Part shown: piece by piece, positions 32,919 through 41,940 of the stretch
Numbering within the stretch: position 1 is the stretch's first letter
How the letters are laid out: each line of letters opens with the position of its first letter
Origin: G965220075 sp965220075
Lineage (GTDB): Bacteria; Chloroflexota; UBA11872
Direction of reading: 5' to 3'
Length of the DNA stretch: 64,000 nucleotides
Assembly: GCA_965220075.1 (NCBI GenBank)
Contig: OZ244806.1
Span: forward strand, 2,294,001 to 2,358,000
Translations under genes and position numbers: made by a program
The notes under the pieces: generated by a model
What the model saw: only the letters and a program-made list of their open reading frames with translations
What the model was told of the DNA's origin: nothing
Databases searched by the model: none

Positions 32919-33581
32919 GTGCGTTGCGATTACCCTTTGGGAGCAGCGAGCACGGACCAAGAAGACGCCCTCTGGCTGGCGCAGCAGATCTACGAGCTGG
33001 GCGGTATCGAGTTCGGCAGCTTCACGCTGGGCCGCTCAACAGTTAACTCGCCGGTCTTCGTCAACCCCAAGCGGCTGATCGCGATCCCCGCCGCGCTGCG
33101 AGTCGCGGCGCAGGTGATCCGGCAGCAAGCCCAGATCGCCATCACACGACGGCACCATCCCGCGCAGCCGTTCGAGCTCGTGACCGGCGTGCCGATGGGC
33201 GGCCTGCACCTCGCCACGGCCTATTCGCTGTCCTCCGACACGCCGCTCATCTACGTGCGGCCCGGCGGTGCGGGCGCATGCGAGATCGAAGGTCAATATC
33301 TGCCCGGACAGCACGTCCTGGTGATCGACGACCTCATCACCACCGGCGGATCGGTTGTGCAAACGGCCCAGGCTCTTCGTCGAGCCGGCTTGACCGTACG
33401 TGAGGTAGTCGTGCTCGTGGACCGCGACCAAGGGGCCGCCCGCAAGCTGGGTCCGCTCGGGCTCCAGCTGATGCCGATCCTTTCGCTGCGGGCCATGCTG
33501 AACTACTACATGAGCAATCAGTGGATTGGGGAAGCGGACTACCAGCGCAGTCTCGACTATATAGAGGCCAATCAGGCATGA
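32919..33581 (+). CDS. pyrE: Orotate phosphoribosyltransferase
   Basis: PyrE joins orotate to PRPP to make OMP in pyrimidine synthesis. Visible are the N-terminal helix and strand LAQQIYELGGIEFGSFTLG, substrate-side PVFVNPKRL, VTGVPMGGLHLATAYSL, TPLIYVRPGG, and the PRPP loop HVLVIDDLITTGGSVVQTAQAL. No standard ATG is found near the N-terminus. GTG 32919 (220 residues) and TTG 32937 are both possible and both downstream of the promoter at 32847-32875. The gene is coupled to dacA by an ATGA overlap. Open frame further upstream is antisense to valS and is not part of the gene. Confidence 0.93.
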   Translation: MRCDYPLGAASTDQEDALWLAQQIYELGGIEFGSFTLGRSTVNSPVFVNPKRLIAIPAALRVAAQVIRQQAQIAITRRHHPAQPFELVTGVPMGGLHLATAYSLSSDTPLIYVRPGGAGACEIEGQYLPGQHVLVIDDLITTGGSVVQTAQALRRAGLTVREVVVLVDRDQGAARKLGPLGLQLMPILSLRAMLNYYMSNQWIGEADYQRSLDYIEANQA

Positions 33582-34732
33582 GGCGGCGGAGGTCGACTTT
33601 GCGCAACCCGGCGCGCTCGAGCCTGCGCGTAGCGGGCTGGCACCAGGACTCGCTGCCAGAGAGCGGGGCCGACCCGCGCGGCAACGGCCGCATTCCCGCA
33701 CCCTTGTACCATCACCGCCTGCGCGAGCGGGCCGACTCCACCAGCACCCGCCGTGGGCGCGAACGGCAGTTCCGCAGCCTTGCGCAAGCCAGCCTGATCA
33801 TCCTTGGGATGATTGCGGGCGCGCTGATAGTCGTGCGCGCCCTCAGCGCGGTCGAGCCGCCGCTCCCGGACAGCGGCGGGGTCGTGAACCTGCTGCGTGC
33901 CGAGCCGGTGGATGCGCCGTTGAGCGCCCCATTCCAAGCCACGACCGCGGGCGCGGCCTTTGTGGACAACCCATTCGGACAGTTGATCCAAGGACCGCCT
34001 ATTCGCGCCGCGGCCGCGATCATGGTTGACCTGAACGAGCGAACCATCCTGTACGGCCTGCACCCCCATCAGCGGCGCGCCCCGGCAAGTTTGACCAAGA
34101 TCGCCACCGCGGTGGTCGCGGTGGAGCAAGCGCCGTTGCAGACGCGAATTCAGGTGCCGGCGGAGGCGACCGCGCAACCCGAGAATCGGGTGGGACTGCA
34201 GACCAATGAGGTCTTGAGCCTGCAAGACTTGCTCTACGCGATGTGGCTGCCCTCAGGGAACGACGCGGCGACGGCTCTGGCGGACGGTATCGGAGGCGAG
34301 TCTTACACCGTCGCGCAGATGAACAGTCTGGCGGAGCGACTGGAGCTGCGTAACACCCACTTTGCCAACCCCGCGGGATACGACGCCGAGGGCCAGCACA
34401 CCACGCCCTACGATCTGGCCGTGCTCGCGGCGGACGCCATGGAACGCTTCCCGCTACTCGCACGCATCGCCGCCACCAAGAGCTACGTCATTCCCGCCGG
34501 GATTGCCAACCGCAGCTACAGCGTCACGAATCTGAACGGGCTGCTTTGGTCGTACCCCGGCGCCCTGGGCGGCAAGACCGGTCGGACCGAGGCGGCCGGC
34601 GGCAACCTGATCGCTTCGGCCGAGCGCGATGGGCGGCGCCTCCTGGTGGTTGTGATGGGCAGTCCTGATCGCGCGGGAGACGCGGAGCTGCTGCTCGACC
34701 AGGGGTTCAAAGCGTTGGCCGCGCAGGGATAG
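33578..34732 (+). CDS. dacA: D-alanyl-D-alanine carboxypeptidase (penicillin-binding protein, DacA/PBP5 type)
   Basis: It trims the terminal D-Ala from peptidoglycan stem peptides outside the membrane. The active-site triad is complete: SxxK in PASLTKIATAVVAVE, SxN in LPSGNDAATALADG, and KTG in GGKTGRTEAAGGNLIASAE. A membrane anchor (LIILGMIAGALIVVRAL) follows about 70 residues of Arg-rich, presumably cytoplasmic, N-terminus. That is unusual, since most relatives begin with a cleaved signal peptide. ATG 33578 overlaps the pyrE stop as ATGA. Total 384 residues. Confidence 0.92.
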   Translation: MRRRRSTLRNPARSSLRVAGWHQDSLPESGADPRGNGRIPAPLYHHRLRERADSTSTRRGRERQFRSLAQASLIILGMIAGALIVVRALSAVEPPLPDSGGVVNLLRAEPVDAPLSAPFQATTAGAAFVDNPFGQLIQGPPIRAAAAIMVDLNERTILYGLHPHQRRAPASLTKIATAVVAVEQAPLQTRIQVPAEATAQPENRVGLQTNEVLSLQDLLYAMWLPSGNDAATALADGIGGESYTVAQMNSLAERLELRNTHFANPAGYDAEGQHTTPYDLAVLAADAMERFPLLARIAATKSYVIPAGIANRSYSVTNLNGLLWSYPGALGGKTGRTEAAGGNLIASAERDGRRLLVVVMGSPDRAGDAELLLDQGFKALAAQG

Positions 34733-34779
34733 CCGGTCGCCGCGGTGGAAGCCATGCGCAGGTGGAGGGTGTGAGATAA

Positions 34780-34959
34780 GTGCGGATTATTGCCCACCGC
34801 AACGTTAAATCACGTATCGTGTGGGGGACGGAAATCACTCGCGCAACGGCCGAGCGCGCCTGCGTCGGGCCAACGAGGCCCGAGCGCGTGCCGGTACTCG
34901 TGACGCTGGATAGTGGGATGCGGCTCGATTACTCGCGGATGAGCCGCGCGAAGGAGTAG
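34780..34959 (+). CDS. Possible 59-residue protein of unknown function before tatA
   Basis: A GTG at 34780, 10 bases after GGAGGG, opens a frame of 59 codons ending at TAG 34957-34959. The protein begins MRIIAHRNVKSRIVWGTEIT and ends RLDYSRMSRAKE; it is basic, has no membrane segment and no motif I recognise. Its last codons carry the AGGAG used by tatA six bases later, a typical arrangement for co-translated genes. The strongest support is the ribosome-binding site and the tight fit between dacA and tatA. No family evidence exists, so it remains a candidate. Confidence 0.4.
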   Translation: MRIIAHRNVKSRIVWGTEITRATAERACVGPTRPERVPVLVTLDSGMRLDYSRMSRAKE

Positions 34960-34965
34960 GAGCAA

Positions 34966-35250
34966 ATGTTTGGCTCGTTTGGCCTTCCAGAACTACTGGT
35001 CATTCTGGTGATCGTCATTGCGCTGTTTGGCGCGGGGCGCATTTCCGGTGTCGGCCGGGCGCTAGGTCAAAGCGTACGCGGCTTCCGTGAAGAGGTCAGA
35101 ACCGACGACGAAGAGGACGAAAGCAAGGGCGAGGACGGCGCCGAGAGTGACGCGGCGGCGGCCGAATCGGTAGCGGCGGCCGAATCGACTGCGAGCAGCG
35201 AGGCGCCGAGCCAAGTCTCCAGCGAGAAGAAGGAAGAGGGCAGCGCCTAG
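34966..35250 (+). CDS. tatA: Sec-independent translocase subunit TatA/TatE type
   Basis: TatA oligomers form the pore of the twin-arginine export system for folded proteins. The N-terminus MFGSFGLPELLVILVIVIAL is the classical transmembrane helix, followed by the FGAGRISGVGRALGQSVRGF amphipathic helix; the Phe-Gly hinge is present. The 94-residue tail is very acidic and Ala/Ser-rich (AAAAESVAAAESTASSEA), partly from an internal repeat. AGGAG lies just before the ATG. No tatC is in the window. The Tat-type signal peptides of the three solute-binding proteins in this window are possible clients. Confidence 0.9.
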   Translation: MFGSFGLPELLVILVIVIALFGAGRISGVGRALGQSVRGFREEVRTDDEEDESKGEDGAESDAAAAESVAAAESTASSEAPSQVSSEKKEEGSA

Positions 35251-35312
35251 CGCGTTGACCCGCGTTCGTCCCCGCAGGGAGAGCTGGGAACACGGCGGCC
35301 TAGGAGGCGAGA

Positions 35313-36881
35313 ACGCGCGCTATCGGAGGCTCAACGCCTCATACGGGTAGGCGGCAGATCGTCTGGGCCATCAGCATAGTCGCAGCCCTGCTTGTCGGCG
35401 CCGCGGCGCACATCTGCACGACACAACCGGCCGGCGCTCTCTCGGACCGGCTGCCCGAGACGATCCGCGTACAGCTCTCGATCACGGCGAGTTTGCTGCG
35501 CATAGAGCCGGGGCCCGGCGCATCGGTCCAAATTGGAGGCGAGGAGGCCGCGCCTCATTCAGCCGCCCCCGTGGTGGTGGTGGGATCGGGTCTGCGCTAT
35601 CTGTCCGCGCCGCTCGATCGCATCCCGCCCGAAATGACGGACCTGGGCATCGGGGGGCCCGCCGCGGAGTCTAGGGTCCGGCGCTTTCTGGTAGGCCCCT
35701 ATGGCGGAGACAACCATGATCTGCGCCATCGCCGTCTCCTGCGTACCGAGCTGGGAGTGGCACCGGCACTCACGGAGCCGCGCAACGGGGCGCAGATCGG
35801 CCGCTGGGCTAAGTGGAGCGAATCCGCGGCGCTGTCCATCGTCCCGACCGACCTGGCTGCCATAACGACTCTGAATGGACGCCCGTATCGGGGCGCGTTC
35901 GCGATATCGCTTACGCGAGATCGCCTGACCGTCATCAACACGGTGCGGCTGGCCGACTACCTGGCGTCGGTCGTCGGCGCCGAGATGCCGGCGGGCTGGG
36001 AGCTTGAAGCTCTCAAGGCGCAAGCCGTGGCAGCTCGCACCTACGCCTTGCGCAACCTGCAACCCTCCGCCAACTTCGACATTTGCGACGACCAGCGTTG
36101 TCAGGCATACAACGGAGTCGGCACCGAGTCTCCGCAGACCCGCGACGCCGTGGCGGCCACTGGCGGAGTTGTGGCTATCTTCGACGATGAGCTCATTCAG
36201 GCGTTCTACTCCGCCAACGCGGGCGATTTCACCGAAAGCGCGGAAAATGTCTGGGGCCTGCCAGAGCCCTACCTTCGCGCGGTCGCATCGCCGGGGGACG
36301 CCGCGGCCCTGAGCGTGGGGTGGGGTTCGGCCGGCTACCGCTGGCGCCGCGAGATGCACCCCGCCGAGTTTCAGGCGATCCGGCCGGTGCGCGAGGCGGG
36401 GATTGGCGAAGCGCTGGAGCTGCGCGTGACGCGGACGGCGGATTCAGGACGCCCCCTCACAGTGCGCGTTCTGGGCAGCGACGGCGTCCTGGACCTGACG
36501 GGCGATGAGATTCGCACCGCGTTTCGGCTGCCCAGCGCTTTCATGCAGATATCGGTGGCGCCGCCGCGCAAGCTCGAACTCATCAATCCCACCACCCGGC
36601 GGACCGGCGCGCTGATCGAGGACCGCTATGAGCAAGTGGAGCGGCGCCGCAGCGTGGCGTTCATGGTCGCGCCGCCCGACATCCGGCTTTACAACGGCGC
36701 GGTGGTCGTTGCCGAGTTCGAGCGACCGGAGACCATCGTGTTCGACGGTCGCGGCTTCGGCCACGGCGTGGGCATGAGCCAGTGGGGCGCGCAGGGCATG
36801 GCTCTCGACGGGCACGCGTACGACGAGATCCTGAAGTACTACTACCAGGGGATCGAGCTGCGCGTGCTCGGCAGCGGGTGA
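35313..36881 (+). CDS. SpoIID/LytB-like exported protein (non-canonical start likely)
   Basis: SpoIID-family proteins are peptidoglycan-active, often lytic transglycosylases acting on denuded glycan. The domain begins at VINTVRLADYLASVVGAEMP and includes WELEALKAQAVAARTYALR, the Cys-containing DICDDQRCQAYNGV, AFYSANAGDFTESAENVWG and the C-terminal GRGFGHGVGMSQWGAQGMA. The first standard start, TTG 35493, leaves no export signal. The frame is open back to a TAG at 35301 and encodes RRQIVWAISIVAALLVGAAA, an evident signal or anchor helix, without any ATG/GTG/TTG. An AGGAGG at 35302-35307 is followed five bases later by ACG 35313, my tentative start (522 codons); ATC 35322 is another option. Identity is secure, the start is not. 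Confidence 0.82.
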   Translation, partial: TRAIGGSTPHTGRRQIVWAISIVAALLVGAAAHICTTQPAGALSDRLPETIRVQLSITASLLRIEPGPGASVQIGGEEAAPHSAAPVVVVGSGLRYLSAPLDRIPPEMTDLGIGGPAAESRVRRFLVGPYGGDNHDLRHRRLLRTELGVAPALTEPRNGAQIGRWAKWSESAALSIVPTDLAAITTLNGRPYRGAFAISLTRDRLTVINTVRLADYLASVVGAEMPAGWELEALKAQAVAARTYALRNLQPSANFDICDDQRCQAYNGVGTESPQTRDAVAATGGVVAIFDDELIQAFYSANAGDFTESAENVWGLPEPYLRAVASPGDAAALSVGWGSAGYRWRREMHPAEFQAIRPVREAGIGEALELRVTRTADSGRPLTVRVLGSDGVLDLTGDEIRTAFRLPSAFMQISVAPPRKLELINPTTRRTGALIEDRYEQVERRRSVAFMVAPPDIRLYNGAVVVAEFERPETIVFDGRGFGHGVGMSQWGAQGMALDGHAYDEILKYYYQGIELRVLGSG

Positions 36882-36882
36882 G

Positions 36883-36912
36883 GCGGCGAGGCTAATCGGC
36901 GATCCTCGCCGC
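36883..36912. terminator. Bidirectional hairpin between convergent genes
   Basis: GCGGCGAGG (36883-36891) and CCTCGCCGC (36904-36912) form a perfect 9-bp stem with a 12-base loop, two bases after the SpoIID-like stop and 37 bases before the end of the convergent aminotransferase gene. No T-run follows on either strand. Confidence 0.45.
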
Positions 36913-36948
36913 GCTCGAGCGCGACGGCGTGTTCAGTCCCTTATGCGG

Positions 36949-38310
36949 CTAACGGCTCGCGATGATCGCCTCGCGCAGAATGTCTACGGCCCGGTCCATC
37001 TCCTCGTGCGAGACCACAAACGGCGGCGAGAGCTGAAGCATGTCGCCGAGCAAGGCGCGTGTGAGCAAACCGCGCTCGCGGGCGGCGCTCACAACCGCGG
37101 CGGCCCGGCCCCGCTCGCTCGGGAAGGGGGATTTCGTGGCACGGTCCTCCACGAGCTCCACGGCCGCCATCAATCCGGCCGACCGCACGTCCCCAACCTC
37201 CGGCAGCGAGCGCAGCTCCTCCAACCGCGCGACCAGATAGCGTCCCTTCTCCGCTACCGCGTCGACCAGCCCCTCACCCTCCAGCACGTCAAGGTTGGCC
37301 AGGGCCACGGCGCAGGCGACCGGATGTCCCGAGTAAGTGAAGCCATGCATCAGCGGCGGGTCGCCCGGCGCGCTCTGCAGCGTCGCGCGAACATGCTCAC
37401 GCAGCATCGCCCCGCCGAGGGGCACGTAGCCGCTCGTAACGCCTTTGGCGAAGGTCATGATGTCCGGGATCACCCCGTCCCGCTGCACGCCGAACCAGTG
37501 TCCGGTGCGTCCGAAGCCGGTGATCACCTCATCCGCGATGAACAGCACGCCATAGCGCTCGCAGACCTCAGCCACCGCGCGCAGATAGCCGTCGGGAGGA
37601 ACCACCACGCCGCCGGTGCCGAGCACCGGCTCGGCGATGAACGCGGCCACGCGCTCCGATCCGAGCTCCTCGATACGCTCGGCCAGCGCGTCGCCGCTCT
37701 CGACGCTATCCGCGTCATGGCCCGCCAGCGGCCCCTCGCCGTAGCGATAGCGATAAGGCGCCGGCACCTTGGCGAAGTCCGGGGCCAGCGGTCCGAAATC
37801 ACCGTGGTACTCATCCAGGCCGGTGGCCGAGGCCGCGCCCAGCGAAAGCCCGTGGTAGCCGCGATAGTGCGACAGAATCACCGTTTTGGACGGCATGCCC
37901 CGCAGCCGCCAGTAGTAGCGGGCGAGCTTGAAAGCCGACTCGTTGGCTTCGCCCCCGCCGGAGGCAAAAAACGCGGCTGTGAGATCTCCGGGCGCCAGCT
38001 CCGCCAGCCGCCTGGCCAGCTCGATCACGGGGGCGCTGGCGAAGCTCGAAAAGGTCTGGCTGTAGGCCAGACGCTCCATCTGCTCGGCGGCCGCTCGCGC
38101 CAGCTCGCGGCGGCCATGCCCCACGTTGACGCACCAAAGCCCGGCGGTGCCGTCGATTACCTCGCGACCGTCGGCCAGCGTCAGAATGGCGCCGCGCCCG
38201 GACACAACGATTATGGGGCCGCTTTGGCTGTGTGCGCGCTGGCGCGTGATTGGGTGGACCATGTGGGCTACGTCGGCGGCGGCGAGCGCCTCGGTTTGCA
38301 ACCGGTCCAT
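36949..38310 (-). CDS. Class III PLP aminotransferase (omega-amino acid:pyruvate type)
   Basis: A fold-type I PLP enzyme, probably moving an amino group from an omega-amino acid or amine to pyruvate. Seen: GTAGLWCVNVGHGRRELARA, FFASGGGEANESAFKLARYY (PLP phosphate site), SHYRGYHGLSLGAAS, AFIAEPVLGTGGVVVPPDGY, LFIADEVITGFGRTGHWFG with the PLP-ring Asp, and the Schiff-base Lys in TFAKGVTSGYVPLGG. The protein has 453 residues, a normal length. It is divergent from the dimethylformamidase-like gene; whether it belongs to that pathway is unknown. Confidence 0.92.
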   Translation of the reverse strand: MDRLQTEALAAADVAHMVHPITRQRAHSQSGPIIVVSGRGAILTLADGREVIDGTAGLWCVNVGHGRRELARAAAEQMERLAYSQTFSSFASAPVIELARRLAELAPGDLTAAFFASGGGEANESAFKLARYYWRLRGMPSKTVILSHYRGYHGLSLGAASATGLDEYHGDFGPLAPDFAKVPAPYRYRYGEGPLAGHDADSVESGDALAERIEELGSERVAAFIAEPVLGTGGVVVPPDGYLRAVAEVCERYGVLFIADEVITGFGRTGHWFGVQRDGVIPDIMTFAKGVTSGYVPLGGAMLREHVRATLQSAPGDPPLMHGFTYSGHPVACAVALANLDVLEGEGLVDAVAEKGRYLVARLEELRSLPEVGDVRSAGLMAAVELVEDRATKSPFPSERGRAAAVVSAARERGLLTRALLGDMLQLSPPFVVSHEEMDRAVDILREAIIASR

Positions 38311-38501
38311 AGTGAAAGCCTAAAAAGAGGGTGGCGGACCGACGGCGCCGGGGGCGCTACCATGCTCGCGCTCAACCAGACGCTGGCGGCCGGCGGAAGG
38401 CGGGGCATGCTACCACTTGGGCTCGGCAGGGCTGGCCAAGGTCCCCGCTCGCGGGTGTGGATGTCTAAGTCAGGCCGCAAATCGACGTGAAGGGCAGTGC
38501 C

Positions 38502-40775
38502 ATGAAGCTAGTCGGCTACGCATCTCGGATCAGCGCCGCGCCAGGCGACACGGTTCGCTTCATGGTGAGCTGCGAACACTCCAGCTACGACGCGGAGCTC
38601 GTGCGCCTCATTCACGGCGACGAGAACCCCGTGGGTCCGGGATACAAAGAGGGCGCCGTCGAGTCAGCCATAAACGCTACATACGCAGGCCGGCCGCAAA
38701 AGATCTTCAGCGGCTCGTACGTGCGTATCCCGGCGGCGGAGCATTTTGCGGGCTTGGAAAGCTTCACCATCACCGCAAAGGTGCTCGCAACCACGCCCAC
38801 GGTTCGGACGCAGGGTCTGGTCACCCTCTGGTCCGCTGCCAGCCAGGCCGGCACCGGCCTTTTCCTTGAAGATTCCGGCCAGGTCGCGCTGTGGATCGGC
38901 GATGGCGACGGCTACGTGGCGAAAGTGAGCAGCGGAGTTCCCATCCGCGCTCACGAGTGGTTCTTCGTCGCGGCCTCTTATGACGCCGCCACGGGCGTCG
39001 CAACTCTCCATCAGCAGCCCGTTCTACAGTGGCCGGTGGAAACGGCTGAAGCCGTGGCCAGTCACGCCCTGGACGTGCGCCCGAACTTCCTACCCGAGAC
39101 GCCGCTGATAATGGGCGCTTACTACAAGGGCGGCGCGGTCCACAGGCATCCCGTCGAAGGGCACTTCAACGGACGGATCGATGGGCCCCGCTTGTACAGC
39201 CGCGCGCTCAGCCCCGGCGAGCTTGCGGCGCTGCGAAAAGTAGACGGCGACACCCCGACTGACGCGCTCGTGGCCGCGTGGGACTTCGGCCGCGACATAT
39301 CGTCAGCCGCGGTCAGCGACACGTCTCCGAACGGGTTGCACGGCCACACGGTGAACCTGCCGACGCGGGCGGTCACGGGGCACAACTACACAGGCCACGA
39401 GACCGATTGGAGGAACGCTCCCGACGAGTACGCCGCCATCCATTTTCACGACGACGACCTCGAGGACGCCGGCTGGGAGACCGATTTCGAGCTGACGGTG
39501 CCGGCCGATCTCCCCAGCGGAATCTACGCGGCCAGGCTGACGGCGAATGGCGACGAGGAGCACCTGCCCTTCTTCGTGCGGCCGGCGCTCGGCTCGGCCA
39601 CGGCGCCTATCGCGATTCTCGCCTCGACCGTTTCCCACCAGTGCTACGCGAACTTCCGGGACATCGGCGGCGGTCACTGGGACTCGCGGGTTTTACCCAA
39701 CGCTGATCCGGGCCTGCACGCCGAGCAGTATCAGTACATCTACGACAACGGATTACCGGGCCTCTACGACCTGCATTCGGACGGTTCGGGTACCACTCAC
39801 GTTTCGTACCTGCGGCCCATCCTCAACATGCGCCCCAAGTTCCGCTATCGAGTGTGGAGCGCGCCGTCACGCTTTCCAGCCGACTTGTATATGGTTGACT
39901 GGCTGGAGGAGAAGGGCTTTCAGGCGGACGTGATAACCGATCACGACCTGCACGCCGACGGCGCCGAGCTGCTCGAGCCCTATCGTGTGGTAATCACCGG
40001 CGGCCACCCCGAATACTGGACCGAGCCGATGCTGGACGCCGCCCAGACCTACCTGAATCAGGGCGGGAGGCTGATGTACCTGGGCGGCAATGGGCTCTAT
40101 GGCGTGACTTCGATCGACCCCGAACACCCGCACGTGATCGAGGTTCGGCGCTGGGGCACGAGCTGGCCATTCGAATTGCCGCCGGGCGAGCGGCATCACA
40201 GCACAACCGGCGAGCTGGGTGGTACCTGGAGGCACCGCGGGCGCGCGCCGCAATCCATCGTGGGCCTGGGCTGCTCCTCGGCTGGGTTCGATCGTGGAAC
40301 CCACTATGTGCGCCAGCCGGACAGCTTCGACCCGCGCGCCGCGTTCATCTTCGAAGGAATCGGCGACGACGAGAAGATCGGCGATATTCCGTCCCTCGTA
40401 GTAGTCCATGGAGCGGCGGGCTACGAGATAGATCGCTTTGATTTCGGTCTCGGCTCGCCCCCTCACGCGCTGCTCTTGGCCTCATCGGTCGACCACTCGG
40501 AGTTTTATAAGGCGATGATCGATGAACAGCTGGAGTACAAGCAGGGCATCGACGGCGTAATGCCTCTCAGCCCGACGGAGCCGGGCGTCATACACCCCTT
40601 CGTCCGCTGCGACATAACGTTCTTCGAAACGCCCGGCGGCGGCGGCGTGTTTTCCACCGGGTCAATCGTGTGGCGCGCCTGCATCTCGTACAACGGCTAC
40701 GACAACAACGTCTCTCGAATGACCGAGAACGTGCTGCGTCGCTTCGTTTCTCCCGAGCCTTTCGTGGCGCCATAG
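38502..40775 (+). CDS. N,N-dimethylformamidase-like large subunit
   Basis: Dimethylformamidase hydrolyses DMF to dimethylamine and formate using a mononuclear iron held by Tyr/Tyr/Glu in its large subunit. This 757-residue protein matches the large subunit in length and layout. The N-terminal part begins KLVGYASRISAAPGDTVRFM and includes a LamG-like beta-sandwich at about 60-260 (GRIDGPRLYSRALSPGELAA, AAWDFGRDIS). The second half is the amidohydrolase-like part with ADLPSGIYAARL, VSHQCYANF, GLYDLHSDGSG, DVITDHDLHADG, VITGGHPEYWTEPM and LGGNGLYGVT. The small subunit (about 130 residues) is not found nearby. The substrate may be another small amide. ATG 38502 follows GAAGGG; a GTG lies at 38487. 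Confidence 0.85.
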   Translation: MKLVGYASRISAAPGDTVRFMVSCEHSSYDAELVRLIHGDENPVGPGYKEGAVESAINATYAGRPQKIFSGSYVRIPAAEHFAGLESFTITAKVLATTPTVRTQGLVTLWSAASQAGTGLFLEDSGQVALWIGDGDGYVAKVSSGVPIRAHEWFFVAASYDAATGVATLHQQPVLQWPVETAEAVASHALDVRPNFLPETPLIMGAYYKGGAVHRHPVEGHFNGRIDGPRLYSRALSPGELAALRKVDGDTPTDALVAAWDFGRDISSAAVSDTSPNGLHGHTVNLPTRAVTGHNYTGHETDWRNAPDEYAAIHFHDDDLEDAGWETDFELTVPADLPSGIYAARLTANGDEEHLPFFVRPALGSATAPIAILASTVSHQCYANFRDIGGGHWDSRVLPNADPGLHAEQYQYIYDNGLPGLYDLHSDGSGTTHVSYLRPILNMRPKFRYRVWSAPSRFPADLYMVDWLEEKGFQADVITDHDLHADGAELLEPYRVVITGGHPEYWTEPMLDAAQTYLNQGGRLMYLGGNGLYGVTSIDPEHPHVIEVRRWGTSWPFELPPGERHHSTTGELGGTWRHRGRAPQSIVGLGCSSAGFDRGTHYVRQPDSFDPRAAFIFEGIGDDEKIGDIPSLVVVHGAAGYEIDRFDFGLGSPPHALLLASSVDHSEFYKAMIDEQLEYKQGIDGVMPLSPTEPGVIHPFVRCDITFFETPGGGGVFSTGSIVWRACISYNGYDNNVSRMTENVLRRFVSPEPFVAP

Positions 40776-40907
40776 ACCCGCGAAAGGCAGTCGCCTTGTG
40801 CGAATCGATCGGCGGACTGGAGCGAACCACGGGAAGTCGTCTGGCCGTCCATCAGCCAAGCCGAGCGGCAACGCATACACTGCCGGACGCACGGATCTAA
40901 TCAGGCG

Positions 40908-41933
40908 GTGACGGTTATCGGCAACCTGGACATCCAGCTTGGTCTTCTGACGCGCCTTTTCACGGCCACGGACGGACGGCCGCACGAGTCGGCGCCTGAT
41001 TCGACCTCCGACGCTCCGGCCTGGATGCGCAGCAGCGTTACGAGAGCGCAATTCGAAGGTGGACTCGACCTGGCGGCCGAAATCGGGGCCGGCGCGGTCG
41101 AGATATCCCAAGCCGGTCAGCTCTCGGGCGCCGAATGTCTGCTTGGCAACCCTTCCGCGCACGCGTACCTGCGCGCAGCGCTGGACCGCCGCGGCCTGCA
41201 AATCGCGGCCCTCAACTGCTCGGGATTGCCGCTGCACCCCGTAAACGGAGTGCACTTCGAACAGGTTATTCGAACGACCCTGCGCCTGGCCGAGAGCCTG
41301 AGTGTGAAGACGATCGTCGCCATGTCGGGCGCCGGCGGCGACGGCGCCGGTGACTCGACGGTCAACTGGGTGGTCTACCCCTGGCCGGAGGAGTCGCTGG
41401 ATCTGCTCGAGCGCCAGTGGGAGCGCGCCGTCGAGCTGTGGCGGACGTTGGCGGCACTGGCCGGCGACCATGGGGTTGAACGGATTGCGCTCGAGCTGCA
41501 TCCGGGAAACCTCGTCTACAACACGCCCACACTGCGGCGTATGCGCGAAGCGGTGGGCCCTATCATCGGGGCCAACCTGGACCCAAGCCATCTGTTTTGG
41601 CAGCAGATGGATCCGGCCGCCGTGACTCGCGCCCTGGGTCCCGCCGTTCATCACGTGCATCTCAAGGACACCGAGATGATCGAGGCGGAAATGGCCACGG
41701 TCGGGGTATTGGACCAGCGGCCCTTCGGCCGCCCCGACCAGCGCGCCTGGAGGCAGCGGACCATCGGCCGCGGACACGACGCCGCGTTTTGGTCGGGTTT
41801 TCTCCGAGCGCTCGACGAATCCGCTTACCAGGGCGCCGTGTGCATAGAGAATGAGGACCCGTTTCAGTCGTATGTGGACGGGGTGCGCGAAGCAGGCGCG
41901 TTTCTCAAACCTCTGCTGTCAGCGCAAGGATGA
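40908..41933 (+). CDS. Sugar phosphate isomerase/epimerase-like TIM-barrel protein
   Basis: A xylose-isomerase-like TIM barrel of 341 residues. The metal-binding pattern is visible: Glu in RIALELHPGNLVY, Asp and His in IGANLDPSHLFWQQM, His in VHHVHLKDTEM, Glu in AVCIENEDPF. The loop APAWMRSS and the long insertion around WVVYPWPEE are family-variable. It starts at GTG 40908. It precedes a Gfo/Idh/MocA oxidoreductase by seven bases, a common pairing in polyol and inositol-type catabolism. Exact substrate unknown. Confidence 0.85.
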   Translation: MTVIGNLDIQLGLLTRLFTATDGRPHESAPDSTSDAPAWMRSSVTRAQFEGGLDLAAEIGAGAVEISQAGQLSGAECLLGNPSAHAYLRAALDRRGLQIAALNCSGLPLHPVNGVHFEQVIRTTLRLAESLSVKTIVAMSGAGGDGAGDSTVNWVVYPWPEESLDLLERQWERAVELWRTLAALAGDHGVERIALELHPGNLVYNTPTLRRMREAVGPIIGANLDPSHLFWQQMDPAAVTRALGPAVHHVHLKDTEMIEAEMATVGVLDQRPFGRPDQRAWRQRTIGRGHDAAFWSGFLRALDESAYQGAVCIENEDPFQSYVDGVREAGAFLKPLLSAQG

Positions 41934-41940
41934 ATCAGCG

